Origin: CAVSEK01 sp963726975
Lineage (GTDB): Bacteria; Actinomycetota; Actinomycetes; Mycobacteriales; SCTD01
NCBI GenBank assembly: GCA_963726975.1
Contig: CAVSEK010000006.1
Coordinates: forward strand, 1-64,000
Reading direction: 5' to 3'
DNA: 64,000 nt
Position numbers and translations under genes: made by a program. This document shows positions 1 to 8,380 of the stretch, in pieces. Each line of letters starts with the position of its first letter. Within the stretch, counting starts at the first letter, position 1. Below the pieces are notes generated by a model, which saw only the letters and a list, made by a program, of their open reading frames with translations, had not been told where the DNA came from and did no database searches.

Positions 1-16
1 TGGAGTGGTGTAACTC
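1..16. repeat. Left terminal inverted repeat of IS copy 1
   Basis: TGGAGTGGTGTAACTC, exactly complementary to 1404-1419. It starts at the first base of the window, so it may extend further left. Confidence 0.8.
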
Positions 17-123
17 CGGCCCTTGATCGTGACCGGGTTCGTGTCGGTCACCGACGTTGAGGGGCCACCGCGTGAGGCTCTGTGAGAACCGACCAAGGAA
101 CTCACAGACAAGGACTCAACACG

Positions 124-1374
124 ATGGCCCTAGACGATTCTGCCCTGCTCGAGATGATCGAGATGCTTCGCACCGCCGACGGCGGCGAGCTCATGCGCCG
201 GCTGCTCGGCGGGATGCTCCAAGGCGTCGTCGACGCGGAGGCGGCCGCGCACATCGGCGCGCAGCTGCACGAGCGCTCCGACCTGCGGACGACCCAGCGC
301 AACGGCACCCGCGACAAGCTCGTCACGACGGGCGTGGGGGACCTGACGGTGAAGATCCCGAAGGTCCGCACCGGGTCGTTCTTCCCGGCTCTGCTGTGCC
401 CCAGGAGGCGGATCGACGTGGCGCTGCACGCGGTCGTGATGCAGGCCTACGTCGAGGGCGTCAGCACCCGCCGCGTCGACGACCTGGTCATCGCGATGGG
501 CGGCACCGGGATCAGCAAGAGCGAGGTCTCGCGGATCTGCGCGCAGCTCGACGCCGAGGTCGCGATCTGGCGCACCCGCACGCTGGACCACACCGCGTTT
601 CCCTACGTGTTCCTCGACGCGACCTACTGCAAGGTCCGCCTCAACCGGCGGGTGGTGTCCCAGGCCGTCGTGATCGCCACCGGCGTGAGTGCCGACGGCA
701 GAAGGGAAGTGCTGGGCTGCGCGACCGGTGACAGCGAGACCGAAGTCTTCTGGACGGAGTTCCTGCGCGACCTGCGCGACCGCGGCCTGACCGGGGTCCA
801 GCTGGTCATCAGCGACGCCCACAGCGGCCTGGTCAACGCCATCGGGACCGTCATGCAGGGCGTGAGCTGGCAGCGCTGCCGGGTGCACTTCATGCGCAAC
901 GTGCTGGCCAAGGTCAGCAAGGGCCACGCCGAGATGGTCGCCGCCACCATCCGGACGATCTTCGCCCAGCCCGGCCCGCAAGGAGGTCCGGGCCCAGGTC
1001 GACCTCGTCGCCGACATGCTGGCCGGGCAGTTCCCCGCCGTCGCCGAGATGCTGCTGGACGCCAAGGCCGACCTGACCGCGTTCGCGGACTTCCCGCTCG
1101 CCGCACTGGCGCAAGATCTGGAGCACCAACCCCCTCGAGCGGCTCAACCGCGAGGTCAAGCGCCGCACCGACGTCGTCGGGATCTTCCCCAACCCCGCAG
1201 CCCTGCTCCGGCTGTCGAGCTGCGTGCTCATCGAGGCCCACGACGAGTGGCAAGACAGCGACCGCCGCTACCTGAGCGAGGAGTCCATGGCGCTGCTCAA
1301 CCCGCCCGCCCCGACCGTCCTGGAGCCCAAGAACGACGACAACCCCGCGGAAGGAGATCGCCGCTACGGCATAG
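124..1374 (+). pseudogene. IS256-family transposase, frameshifted
   Basis: Mutator-type DDE transposase. The ATG at 124 opens a frame that matches the neighbouring copy through the first two catalytic Asp motifs (FLDATYCK, then LVISDAH). Alignment with copy 2 shows one extra base near 973-995 and another near 1097-1103, so the third motif (TNPLERLNREVK, with the catalytic Glu) lies in a third frame. A further shift is likely before the end, because the stop matching copy 2 (TAG at 1372) is out of frame. As written it cannot make a full transposase. Given the many similar indels in this window, the shifts could be sequencing errors. Protein and DNA are clearly diverged from copy 2, so this is a relative and not a recent duplicate. 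Confidence 0.85.
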
Positions 1375-1403
1375 TTGCTCTCACTCGCAGAGCACCACGC
1401 GAC

Positions 1404-1419
1404 GAGTTACACCACTCCA
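1404..1419. repeat. Right terminal inverted repeat of IS copy 1
   Basis: GAGTTACACCACTCCA, the complement of positions 1-16. The corresponding end of copy 2 is a degenerate version at 2700-2715 (GAGCTACACCACGTCA). Confidence 0.8.
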
Positions 1420-1428
1420 CGGGACGCG

Positions 1429-2715
1429 ATCTGCCCTGCTCGAGCTCGCTGAGATGGTGCAGCGCGCCGACGGCGGCGACCTGATGCGCAAGCTGCTCGA
1501 GACGATGCTGCAGTCCCTCGTCGATGCGCAGGCGACCGCCCACATCGGCGCCGAGCCGCACGAGCGCAGCGACACCCGCACGACCCAGCGCAACGGCAGC
1601 CGCCCCAAGACCGTCACCACCGCCAGCGGCGACGTGACGGTCAAGATCCCGAAGACCCGGACCGGGTCGTTCTTCCCCTCGCTGCTGGAGCCGCGTCGGC
1701 GGATCGACGTCGCGCTGCACGCGGTGATCTGCCAGGCATACGTCGAGGGCGTGAGCACCCGCCGGGTCGACGACCTGGTCGTGGCAATGGGCGGGACCGG
1801 CATCAGCAAGAGCGAAGTCAGCCGGATCTGCGCGCAGCTCGATGAGGACGTCGCGGCCTGGCGGAGCCGGCCGCTGGACCAGATCGCCTTCCCCTACGTG
1901 TTCCTGGATGCCACCTACTGCAAGGCCCGGATCAACAAGCGAGTCGTGTCCCAGGCCGTCGTCATCGCCACCGGCGTGAGCGCTGACGGCCGACGGGAAG
2001 TGCTGGGCTGCGCGGTCGGAGACAGCGAGACCGAAGCGTTCTGGACCGAGTTCCTGCGCTCACTGCGCGACCGCGGCCTCGACGGCGTCCAGCTGGTCAT
2101 CAGCGACAGCCACCGCGGCTTGACCAACGCCATCGCCACGGTGCTGCAGGGCGCGGCCTGGCAGCGCTGCCGGGTGCACTTCATGCGCAACGCGCTCGCG
2201 AAGGTCAACAAGAGTCACGGCGAGATGGTCGCCGCGACGATCCGCACCGTGTTCGCCCAGCCCACCCCGGACACGGTCCGCGAGCAGGTCGACGACGTCG
2301 CCGCCACCCTCGCCGGCCGGTTCCCCGCCGTCGCGGAGCTGCTGCGCGACGCCAAGGCCGACCTGACCGCGTTCGCGGACTTCCCGCACGCGCACTGGCG
2401 CAAGATCTGGTCGACCAACCCGATCGAGCGGCTCAACCGCGAGGTCAAGCGCCGCACCAACGTCGTCGGGATCTTCCCCAACACCGACGCCCTGCTGCGA
2501 CTGTCGGCCTGCGTCCTGATCGAGGCGCACGACGAGTGGCAAGACAGCGACCGGCGCTACCTGAGCGAGGAGTCGATGGCGCTGCTCAACCCGCCGGCCC
2601 CGACCGCCCTCGAGCCCCGCCGCGACGACCCGAACGAGGTGATGGACCAGCCCGCTCTCCAGACGGCATAGTCACGATCACCGCGAAGCAACACGCGACG
2701 AGCTACACCACGTCA
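1429..2715 (+). mobile_element. IS256-family insertion sequence, copy 2, left end missing
   Basis: Homology to copy 1 starts abruptly at about codon 5-6 of the transposase (around 1429) and runs to a right terminal repeat at 2700-2715. The left terminal repeat, promoter and original start codon are absent, replaced by the right end of copy 1. Without a left end the element should not transpose by itself. Confidence 0.75.
1454..2671 (+). CDS. IS256-family transposase, 5'-truncated
   Basis: A 405-residue frame from the first in-frame ATG after the junction. The usual N-terminus (about the first 12 residues relative to copy 1) is lost. All three IS256 catalytic motifs are intact in one frame: Asp in FLDATYCK, Asp in LVISDSH, and Glu in TNPIERLNREVK. 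The C-terminal part is complete, ending just before the right inverted repeat. There is no good ribosome-binding site before 1454, so expression would depend on read-through from copy 1. The family moves DNA by cut and paste through circular intermediates. This copy is probably non-autonomous because its left end is missing. Confidence 0.85.
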   Translation: MVQRADGGDLMRKLLETMLQSLVDAQATAHIGAEPHERSDTRTTQRNGSRPKTVTTASGDVTVKIPKTRTGSFFPSLLEPRRRIDVALHAVICQAYVEGVSTRRVDDLVVAMGGTGISKSEVSRICAQLDEDVAAWRSRPLDQIAFPYVFLDATYCKARINKRVVSQAVVIATGVSADGRREVLGCAVGDSETEAFWTEFLRSLRDRGLDGVQLVISDSHRGLTNAIATVLQGAAWQRCRVHFMRNALAKVNKSHGEMVAATIRTVFAQPTPDTVREQVDDVAATLAGRFPAVAELLRDAKADLTAFADFPHAHWRKIWSTNPIERLNREVKRRTNVVGIFPNTDALLRLSACVLIEAHDEWQDSDRRYLSEESMALLNPPAPTALEPRRDDPNEVMDQPALQTA

Positions 2716-3179
2716 TGGGACGTCATCTTGTCGTACTGGGAAACGGCCCTCTTGATACGGTGGCAGGGCGACCAGCGGGTGCTCGGACGGAGCGACACGA
2801 ACCCGCACGACACAACACGGATCAGTGTCAGATCGGGCCACTCCACTAGGTCCTCAAGGGGCCTGTGGCGGAGGCTCCGTAGCAAGCCCGTCAGCAACCT
2901 TACCTTCGCTAACGACTGTTAGGCGCTGACCTGCGGCAACAGGTGCGCTCGGCAGGACTCGAACCTGCAACCTCTTGATCCGTAGGCCGGTGCTCACCGT
3001 GACCACGCGTGCTGGACCGTGCTGCCGCGCTCGTCCAGTGTTGTCCCGTCCGCACTCGCCGTCCCGGTGTTGCGCTCAACCGCCAACTGGTGCTGCGGGC
3101 TTCATTAGCAGTTTGGTTTGCAGCCCACCCGGCCTGTTGTGCGTCCGCCGCAGCAGTCGCGAGGTCCGCGAGAGCGGGC
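2716..3179. other. Non-coding region around the left att-like repeat
   Basis: About 460 bases with no convincing gene; frames here lack coding character. The 2716-2943 part is less GC-rich than the rest. It contains the tRNA-derived repeat at 2944-2985 described separately. A short CTGACCTGC element lies just before the repeat, and the same 9-mer precedes the tRNA-side copy near 6081-6090. Confidence 0.6.
2944..2985. repeat. Left att-like direct repeat: 3' half of tRNA-Arg
   Basis: 42 bases identical except one position to 6100-6141, the 3' half of the tRNA-Arg(ACG) gene from anticodon loop to discriminator base. The 5' half is absent, so it is not a functional tRNA. Same orientation as the intact gene. 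This is the usual footprint of a tyrosine-recombinase element that integrated at a tRNA 3' end and rebuilt the gene on one side. Confidence 0.8.
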
Positions 3180-4812
3180 CTAGGGCAACTCGGTCCTGAC
3201 GTACGTACGACTGCGCGTTCGACCGACGGCTCGAAGCAGCCCGCGCTCGGTCATGCCGGCCAGGAGGGCGCGAGCCCGCTGCGCGTCCACCTTCAGCAGC
3301 TCCCTCACGGCGCGGTTGCTGAGCGGGGCGTCGGCAGAGGCCTCCAGCAACAAACGCTCGGCCTCGACGCGGTCGAGCGTCTGCGTCAACGGAGGCGCGA
3401 AGTCCTCGCGCAGGTTGTAGACGGTTCCGCCCTTCTGACCGTGCACCTCAAGAACGCCCTGGTCCACCAGCCGTCGCAGCGACGTGCGCACCTGCGCGCT
3501 GTCCAACCGCGTCAACGCGCGAACGTCTCCGTTGGAAACCTGTCCTCGCCGTGCAGCGGCTACGACGATGACCTTCTCTGGACCAGCGATCAGGCCTCTG
3601 CGTTCCAGGCCCAGGACCCAGGCCCGTTCCTCCCGGCTCACCACAGCGCTGAGGGGCAGGGTCACGGTGAAGGAGTCGTCGTCCGCAGTGAATCGTGGTT
3701 GCTCGAGCAGGGCCGCGGTCATCTCGTCCTCCATGAGGTCGACGCCGCGGCCGCTGTCCTCGAGCGAGATCCAGTGCACGCAGAACCGTGATGATGGCGT
3801 CGTTGCGCGCGGCCTGAGCACTGCGCAGGCGCTCGAGGGTGACTCCCTCGACCAGGCCACCGGGGCTACGGACGACCACGCGGTCGGGCCGCAGCTCGAC
3901 AAGGACGCGCTGACCCGCGAGGTCGTACCTGCGGTGAGCCACGGCGTTGCTGAGGGCCTCCCGCAGCACGTCGCTCGGCAGCCGCGGAACTTCTTGACGG
4001 TACGCGCCTACCAGGACGATCTCACGGCCGAGCTCCCGCGTGATCAGGGCCAGGGCGTTGGCCACCTGCCGGTGGAGGGGTCCGCGGAACGTGTCCCGTA
4101 CGTCGTACGCGGCAGAGTCCGTGTCGAGGTACCTGCGTACCTCGATCTCTGCCTTGGTGAAGCGCCGGGGCGGGTCCTGCAGAAGGAACAGTGCCCCCGC
4201 GACCGTGAGGTGCCGGCCGTCCTGGCGGAGCAGGGAGTGCTCACGCAGTCCGTCCAGCAGCTCGTCGTCGTCCCAGCCGTACACGCCCCGAAACTCGGTG
4301 AGCATCTCGAGTGGAACGTCAGCGACAGGGACGTCTGAGTCGGAGCTGTCGAAGGGCTCTCTCGTCCGTTCCTGCAGGAAGTGCAGCAGGTCGAGGGCGA
4401 ACAGCGGCCGGTTGCGCGCGCCCCGGCGAACCAGGACGCGTCCGTCGCTGGTCTGCGCGACGCCCGCCGCGCGCGGAGCTACGGCGGCGACGATCAGGAA
4501 CACGCCGTCGACGCTGACCTCGAACAGTTCAGGCGCAGAGACCTCGCGTGCATCCGCGACGGCATCCAAGATCTCCTGCTCGGCGCCGCTGGTGAGCCGG
4601 CGACCAGCGAGGTCCCCGTTGTCCTGGACGCCGATGAGGATGACTCCGCCGGACGTGTTCGTGAACGCAACGAGTGCCTCCTGCAGCGGCTTCCTACCGA
4701 TGCCCGACTTGCGCTCCACGAGCGTGCTCTCGCGAGGGAACGCCTCGTTGAACTCCTGGCGCGTGAAGCTCAGCCTGCGATCCGTGCTGTTCGGGTGCAG
4801 GGCGGGCAGCAC
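3180..4812 (-). CDS. AlbA_2 (Schlafen-type) putative DNA-binding ATPase-like protein, frameshifted
   Basis: A roughly 540-residue protein. Near the N-terminus is an AlbA_2/Schlafen domain (ESTLVERKSGIG, then GGVILIGVQDNG). In the middle is a GHKL/HATPase-like segment (DVLREALSNAVAHRRY, then RSPGGLVEG). The C-terminus has winged-helix-like repeats (NRAVRELLKVDAQRAR). Such proteins are often annotated as RecG-like or transcriptional regulators, and several sit in anti-phage or mobile loci; the function here is unknown. One extra base near 3760 splits the frame between the HATPase region and the C-terminal half. Start chosen: GTG at 4812; a TTG at 4833 would suit a leaderless transcript from the -10-like TACGAT (4841-4846). 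It is the main gene of the tRNA-bounded segment. Confidence 0.65.
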
Positions 4813-4826
4813 CTGCGCAGGACTTG

Positions 4827-4871
4827 TTCTCAATGTTCTGATCGTACTGTCCCTGGTCACAAGATTGAGAA
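4827..4871. promoter_or_regulatory. Inverted repeat flanking the AlbA_2 gene promoter
   Basis: Perfect 8-bp arms TTCTCAAT (4827-4834) and ATTGAGAA (4864-4871), 29 bp apart. A minus-strand -10-like TACGAT lies at 4841-4846. One arm covers the -35 position and the other the probable transcription start, a repressor-type layout. The C-terminal winged-helix region of the adjacent protein could make it autoregulatory; that is inference. Confidence 0.45.
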
Positions 4872-5071
4872 TACCCACCGCGCTCGTGCAGCACGGACAG
4901 CCGGCCGCAGCGGGAGGCTCCCGCACGGCAGTCCCGGCGAGCAGCCCGGTCGGCAGCAGTCGACACCCTCGTCAGGACGCTGGTGGGCCCGGCGGGGCAA
5001 CACCGTCAGTAGGGCGGCCGCGCCCTTGCCCTGGGCGAGGAGCGCGATGCGGCATGTGCGGGCTCGTGGAG

Positions 5072-5090
5072 AGGCCAGGTCGCCTGGCCT
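5072..5090. terminator. Hairpin downstream of the 5109-5977 gene(s)
   Basis: Perfect 8-bp stem AGGCCAGG / CCTGGCCT with a TCG loop, 18 bases past the stop of the minus-strand gene ending at 5109. No T-run, as is common in actinobacteria. Confidence 0.5.
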
Positions 5091-5108
5091 GCCCGTTGGT
5101 CGGTCCCC

Positions 5109-5687
5109 TCAGCCCTGCGCCTTCCGTCCCTCACGCAACTCTGCGCCGTGGCCGAGCGTCGTGACCATCCAGCCCTCACGCCCACGGGCGACGGAGACGA
5201 GCAGGGTGAGCTCGTTGCTGCCGTCGGGCCACCGCCAGACCGCGCCGTCCTCCTCCAGATGCCACCAGGTCCGACTCGGCAACGTGAAGCCGATCTCCAG
5301 CGGCGCGCGAAGAGCTGGCAGCACCAGCTCGGTCAGACCCACTGCCGAAGCCTGCTCCTGCGCACTGTTGTCACGAGGCACCACCCGCAATGCGCCCTGC
5401 CAGTCGATCCAGCCGTCGTCCTCCCGACCACCGGCCGAGCCCACCACCCGCACCAACGCCGGCATACGAGACAGGCCCACCTCCAACAGCGCCTGGTTGC
5501 GCTCCACCTCACGATCAGCCTGCGGCGTCGCACCGACGTCCACCCGCATGATCAGCACCCTGGCCGACGCCAAGTGCCCCTCCATCTGGCCTCGGCAGAA
5601 CGTCTGCTGCAGCGACTCCACGTCCTGAAACGTCTGCCCGATCACCCTGTTCGTCACCGCATGCGCACACGCGGAGTCGCGCACCAC
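5109..5687 (-). CDS. Hypothetical protein of the tRNA-bounded segment
   Basis: 192 residues from a GTG start; I do not recognise the family. The C-terminal half has a mixed pattern with several Trp residues (SRTWWHLEEDGAVWRW) and no signal peptide or membrane segment. The GTG lies inside another frame (5654-5977) whose product reads naturally into this one (ending EVVEVGRHAL, continuing VVRDSACAHAV) if one base were restored near 5690. The two may therefore be one gene of about 285 residues. Same strand as the AlbA_2 gene, separated by about 300 bases and a hairpin. Confidence 0.45.
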   Translation of the reverse strand: MVRDSACAHAVTNRVIGQTFQDVESLQQTFCRGQMEGHLASARVLIMRVDVGATPQADREVERNQALLEVGLSRMPALVRVVGSAGGREDDGWIDWQGALRVVPRDNSAQEQASAVGLTELVLPALRAPLEIGFTLPSRTWWHLEEDGAVWRWPDGSNELTLLVSVARGREGWMVTTLGHGAELREGRKAQG

Positions 5688-5977
5688 AACGCATGGCGCC
5701 CGACCTCGACGACCTCGTACACCGAGGACGCCCCGACTCTGCCCAGTGCCTGCTCAAAGCCAGCGCGAGCGGCGAACTCATGCACCGAGGACGCAGCAAC
5801 GAGCCTCCCACCCTCCGGCGCCGCCGAGTGCCGGGAGTAGGGGATCCGTGAAGCGACGAGGGGGGTCGACTGCGCTCCCCCCGACCGCCACGGACGCTCG
5901 CGGATCGCGGTGTGCCCTGCCTTCGCGGCACACCCGCCGAGCGACACAGGCACACATGAGCCGAAGCCCTTCAGCAC
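5654..5977 (-). CDS. Hypothetical protein, possibly the N-terminal part of the 5109-5687 gene
   Basis: 107 residues from a GTG at 5977, overlapping the next gene by 34 bases. No recognised domain; it contains a plausible helical stretch (EFAARAGFEQALGRVG). A one-base deletion near 5690 would explain the split. An 18-bp inverted repeat lies 19 bases upstream of the start. Small, with no family assigned. Confidence 0.35.
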   Translation of the reverse strand: MLKGFGSCVPVSLGGCAAKAGHTAIRERPWRSGGAQSTPLVASRIPYSRHSAAPEGGRLVAASSVHEFAARAGFEQALGRVGASSVYEVVEVGRHALWCATPRVRMR

Positions 5978-5995
5978 CGCCCAGCACGAGGTCCA

Positions 5996-6013
5996 CTTGA
6001 CACCCGAGTCAAG
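5996..6013. promoter_or_regulatory. Inverted repeat upstream of the island gene
   Basis: CTTGAC-N6-GTCAAG, perfect 6-bp arms, just upstream of the minus-strand start at 5977. The minus strand carries a -35-like TTGACT, but no clear -10 is seen. Candidate operator only. Confidence 0.3.
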
Positions 6014-6099
6014 AGCCCGCGGTTAGCAAACCCGTTAGCGGAACGGTTGCCCAGGCAAGGACCACGCCCTTGCACCTACTCTGACCTGCACTTGTGCTG

Positions 6100-6172
6100 T
6101 GCGCTCGGCAGGATTCGAACCTGCAACCTCTTGATCCGTAGTCAAGTGCTCTATCCGTTGAGCTACGAGCGC
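6100..6172 (-). tRNA. tRNA-Arg (anticodon ACG)
   Basis: 73-nt cloverleaf on the minus strand. Acceptor GCGCTCG pairs with CGAGCGC, the discriminator is A, and no CCA is encoded. The anticodon stem CTTGA/TCAAG carries the loop CTACGGA, giving anticodon ACG. The T-arm has the usual GGTTCGAATCC. Its 3' half is repeated at 2944-2985, marking it as the integration target of the segment to its left. Confidence 0.95.
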
Positions 6173-6216
6173 GCGGCACCGCGAGGCGCCGGGGTCGAGT
6201 GTAGCGGGCCCGCCCG

Positions 6217-6663
6217 TCAGGGCAGCCGGACCACCCGGCGGGAGCGGCGACCGGCCGCGCGGGCGACGTCGCCGCGGGTGACCAGTCCGACGAGCCGGCC
6301 GGGGCCGTCGACGACGACGACCGTGCGGTGCCGGGCGAGCAGCGCGGCGACGTCGGCGAGGTCCGTGCAGGGCAGCACCTGCGGCACGTCCGGGAGGCAG
6401 GCGGTGTCGACGAGCGCCTCGGCCCCGCCCGCCGCCAGCGCCCGGGCCACGCTGGCCTCGTCCACGAGCCCGCCGAAGCGGCCTTCGGCGAGCAGCGGCA
6501 GCACGCACAGCTCGGCCTGCCGCAGCCGGTCGCCCGCCGCGCGCAGGTCGGCGGTGCCCGGCAGCGTCACCAGGTCGCGCGTCATGGCGTCCGCGGCGTG
6601 CAGCCCCGCGAAGGCGTCCGTGGCGGAGACGGCGGCGGGGGGGACGGTGGACGTCGTGCTCAT
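6217..6663 (-). CDS. CBS-domain protein
   Basis: 148 residues with two CBS modules: the first about residues 22-75 (AADAMTRDLVTLPG), the second about 85-140, ending RTVVVVDGPGRLVGLVTRGD. CBS pairs bind adenosyl ligands and usually regulate partner proteins. There is no catalytic domain or membrane segment, so this is a free-standing sensor of unknown target. ATG at 6663 preceded by GGGAG. It lies between tRNA-Arg and a GNAT gene on the other strand, so it is probably monocistronic. Confidence 0.75.
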   Translation of the reverse strand: MSTTSTVPPAAVSATDAFAGLHAADAMTRDLVTLPGTADLRAAGDRLRQAELCVLPLLAEGRFGGLVDEASVARALAAGGAEALVDTACLPDVPQVLPCTDLADVAALLARHRTVVVVDGPGRLVGLVTRGDVARAAGRRSRRVVRLP

Positions 6664-6879
6664 GGCGGCTCCCGGCTCGTGCTGTGGCTGGGCGGGGGTG
6701 GTGCGCCCCGGTCGCGCACGGTCTGGGCGGGACGCGGGGGTCCGAGGACCTTCCCGCACCCGGGCCGATCACGCCAGGCCCCTGCGGTGACAGGTCTGCG
6801 ACGGGACGGGGGCAGCGCCGTACGCGTACGGACGGAGCGCGGCGGGCACGGCACCAGCCCGAGGAGACAGGAGCCGCCC

Positions 6880-7560
6880 GTGGACGCCCCACAGGACGCG
6901 CTGGCCGCGTGGGTCGGCGGCTGGCCGCCGCGCCTGCCCGTGCACGTCGTGCCCGACCCGACGCCGGACGAGCCGGGCTGGGACCGCGGCCCGCGCCGGG
7001 TCACCGGCGTCGTCGACGCGGACGGCCGCGCGGTCGTCCGGGTGCCGCCGGAGGTCGCCGTACGGCTGCCCGACGCGCTGCCGGACGTCGACGCGCTGCT
7101 CGCCGCGCTGCCCGCAGCCGTGGGGCGGCCGGGCACCGCGGGGGCCGGGGTGCTGCGCTGGGACCAGGACGTGCCGGGCCCGGACGTGCTGCCCGACGCG
7201 GGGGTGTGGCTGCCAGCCGAGCTCGCCGACGTCGAGGACCCGCGGGTGCCGGCGTGGCTGCGGCCGTTCGGCGGCCAGGTGCTCGTCGCGCTCGAGGACG
7301 ACCGCTACGTGGCCGGTGTCGGGGTCAAGCGGCACGCGCCGGGCGTCGTCGAGGTCGCCGTCGTCACCGGGGAGGCCGCCCGCGGCCGCGGGCTGGCCCG
7401 ACGGCTCGTCGCCCAGGCCGCGAGGCGGCTGCGCGAGGACGGCGACGCCGTGCTCTACCTGCACGCCCCCGACAACGAGGCCTCCGCGCGGGTCGCCCGG
7501 GCCAGCGGGTTCCCCGACACCGGCTGGCGCGTCCTCGGCTTCTGGGAGCGCAGCCCGTGA
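6880..7560 (+). CDS. GNAT-family N-acetyltransferase
   Basis: 226 residues from a GTG preceded by GAGGAGACAGGAG. The C-terminal third carries the acetyl-CoA loop signature (TGEAARGRGLARRLV) followed by a typical GNAT end (LYLHAPDNEASARVARASGF). The N-terminal 120 residues are proline/alanine rich and probably bind the acceptor, which cannot be inferred. It converges on the HAD phosphatase gene with one base between the stops. Confidence 0.75.
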   Translation: MDAPQDALAAWVGGWPPRLPVHVVPDPTPDEPGWDRGPRRVTGVVDADGRAVVRVPPEVAVRLPDALPDVDALLAALPAAVGRPGTAGAGVLRWDQDVPGPDVLPDAGVWLPAELADVEDPRVPAWLRPFGGQVLVALEDDRYVAGVGVKRHAPGVVEVAVVTGEAARGRGLARRLVAQAARRLREDGDAVLYLHAPDNEASARVARASGFPDTGWRVLGFWERSP

Positions 7561-7561
7561 C

Positions 7562-8329
7562 TCACACCAGGTCGACGACCTCGGCGATGGAGGCCAGCAC
7601 CCGCCCCGGGCGGTAGGGGAAGCGCCCGACGTCCTCCTGCCGCGTCGAGCCGGTGAGCACGAGGACCGTGTCCAGGCCCGCCTCGATCCCGGCGACGATG
7701 TCGGTGTCCATCCGGTCGCCGACCATGACGGTCGACTCCGAGTGCGCGTCGATGCGGTTGAGCGCGCTGCGGAACATCATCGGGTTGGGCTTGCCGACGA
7801 AGTACGGCGCCGCCCCCGTCGCGCGGCTGATCATGGCCGCGACCGCGCCCGTGGCCGGCAGCGGCCCCTCCGGGCTCGGGCCGGTGACGTCGGGGTTGGT
7901 GGCGATGAACCGAGCACCCCGCTCGATGAGCCGGATGGCGGTGGTGATCGCCTCGAAGGAGTAGGTGCGGGTCTCGCCCAGCACGACGTAGTCCGGCTCG
8001 CCGTCGGTCAGGGTGTAGCCCGCCTCGTGCAGGGCGGTCGTCAGGCCCGCCTCGCCCACGACGTACGCCGACCCGCCGGGCAGCTGGCGCTGCAGGAAGT
8101 CGGCGGTGGCCAGCGCGGAGGTCCAGATCGCCTCCTCGGGCACGGACAGCCCGGCGCGGGCCAGGCGGGCCGCGAGGTCGCGCGGGGTGTAGATCGAGTT
8201 GTTGGTGAGCAGCAGGAAGCGCCGCTGCTCCTCCACCAGCCGGGCGAGGAACTCCGCCGCCCCCGGCAGCGCCCGGCCCTCGTGCCAGAGCACGCCGTCC
8301 ATGTCGCTGAGCCAGCACTCGACCGTCAC
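7562..8329 (-). CDS. HAD-superfamily phosphatase, NagD/class IIA type
   Basis: 255 residues. HAD motif I is SDMDGVLW, motif II LLTNNS with the following IYTPRDLA, motif III the Lys in FVGKPNP, motif IV MVGDRMDTDI. The class IIA cap lies between motifs II and III. Members dephosphorylate small sugar or nucleoside phosphates, and some act on 4-nitrophenylphosphate in vitro; the substrate is unknown. GTG at 8329 was chosen because it sits 8 codons before motif I. Divergent from the EamA exporter 51 bases away. Confidence 0.85.
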   Translation of the reverse strand: MTVECWLSDMDGVLWHEGRALPGAAEFLARLVEEQRRFLLLTNNSIYTPRDLAARLARAGLSVPEEAIWTSALATADFLQRQLPGGSAYVVGEAGLTTALHEAGYTLTDGEPDYVVLGETRTYSFEAITTAIRLIERGARFIATNPDVTGPSPEGPLPATGAVAAMISRATGAAPYFVGKPNPMMFRSALNRIDAHSESTVMVGDRMDTDIVAGIEAGLDTVLVLTGSTRQEDVGRFPYRPGRVLASIAEVVDLV

Positions 8330-8380
8330 GAGGGCGGTCTGCCCGCCGGACCGGGCGCGACGCCTGGCAGGGTGCGGCGC

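Larger units (their letters stand above)
1..1419 (+). mobile_element. IS256-family insertion sequence, copy 1 (decayed or mis-sequenced)
   Basis: About 1.4 kb bounded by perfect 16-bp terminal inverted repeats: TGGAGTGGTGTAACTC at the left and its complement at 1404-1419. It contains one IS256-type transposase frame. The right end abuts directly the coding region of a second, related transposase, so this element either inserted into copy 2 or is fused to it by a deletion. The left flank is outside the window, so no target duplication can be checked. The size fits the IS256 family. Confidence 0.85.
2944..6141. mobile_element. tRNA-Arg-bounded accessory segment (integrative element or remnant)
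   Basis: A 3.2-kb segment between two direct copies of the tRNA-Arg 3' half. The intact tRNA lies on the minus strand at the right end, so the inserted DNA sits where expected, next to its 3' end. Contents are an AlbA_2/ATPase gene and one or two unrecognised genes, all on the minus strand. I see no integrase, excisionase or replication gene, so it is either a remnant or was mobilised in trans. Seen: repeats and gene content. Inferred: the integration history. Confidence 0.6.

Noticed and set aside
2944..2985. A second tRNA gene
   Set aside because: Only the 3' half is present; there is no D-arm or 5' acceptor strand. It is better read as an att repeat.
3009..3791. Plus-strand 260-codon frame in the island
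   Set aside because: It is the complement of the AlbA_2 gene's C-terminal half and has no domain of its own.
5996..6013. A fourth HAIR site (CTTGAC-N6-GTCAAG)
   Set aside because: The spacer is 6 instead of 7 and the inner half-site bases differ from the three sites at dnaK and clpB. Kept only as a generic inverted repeat.
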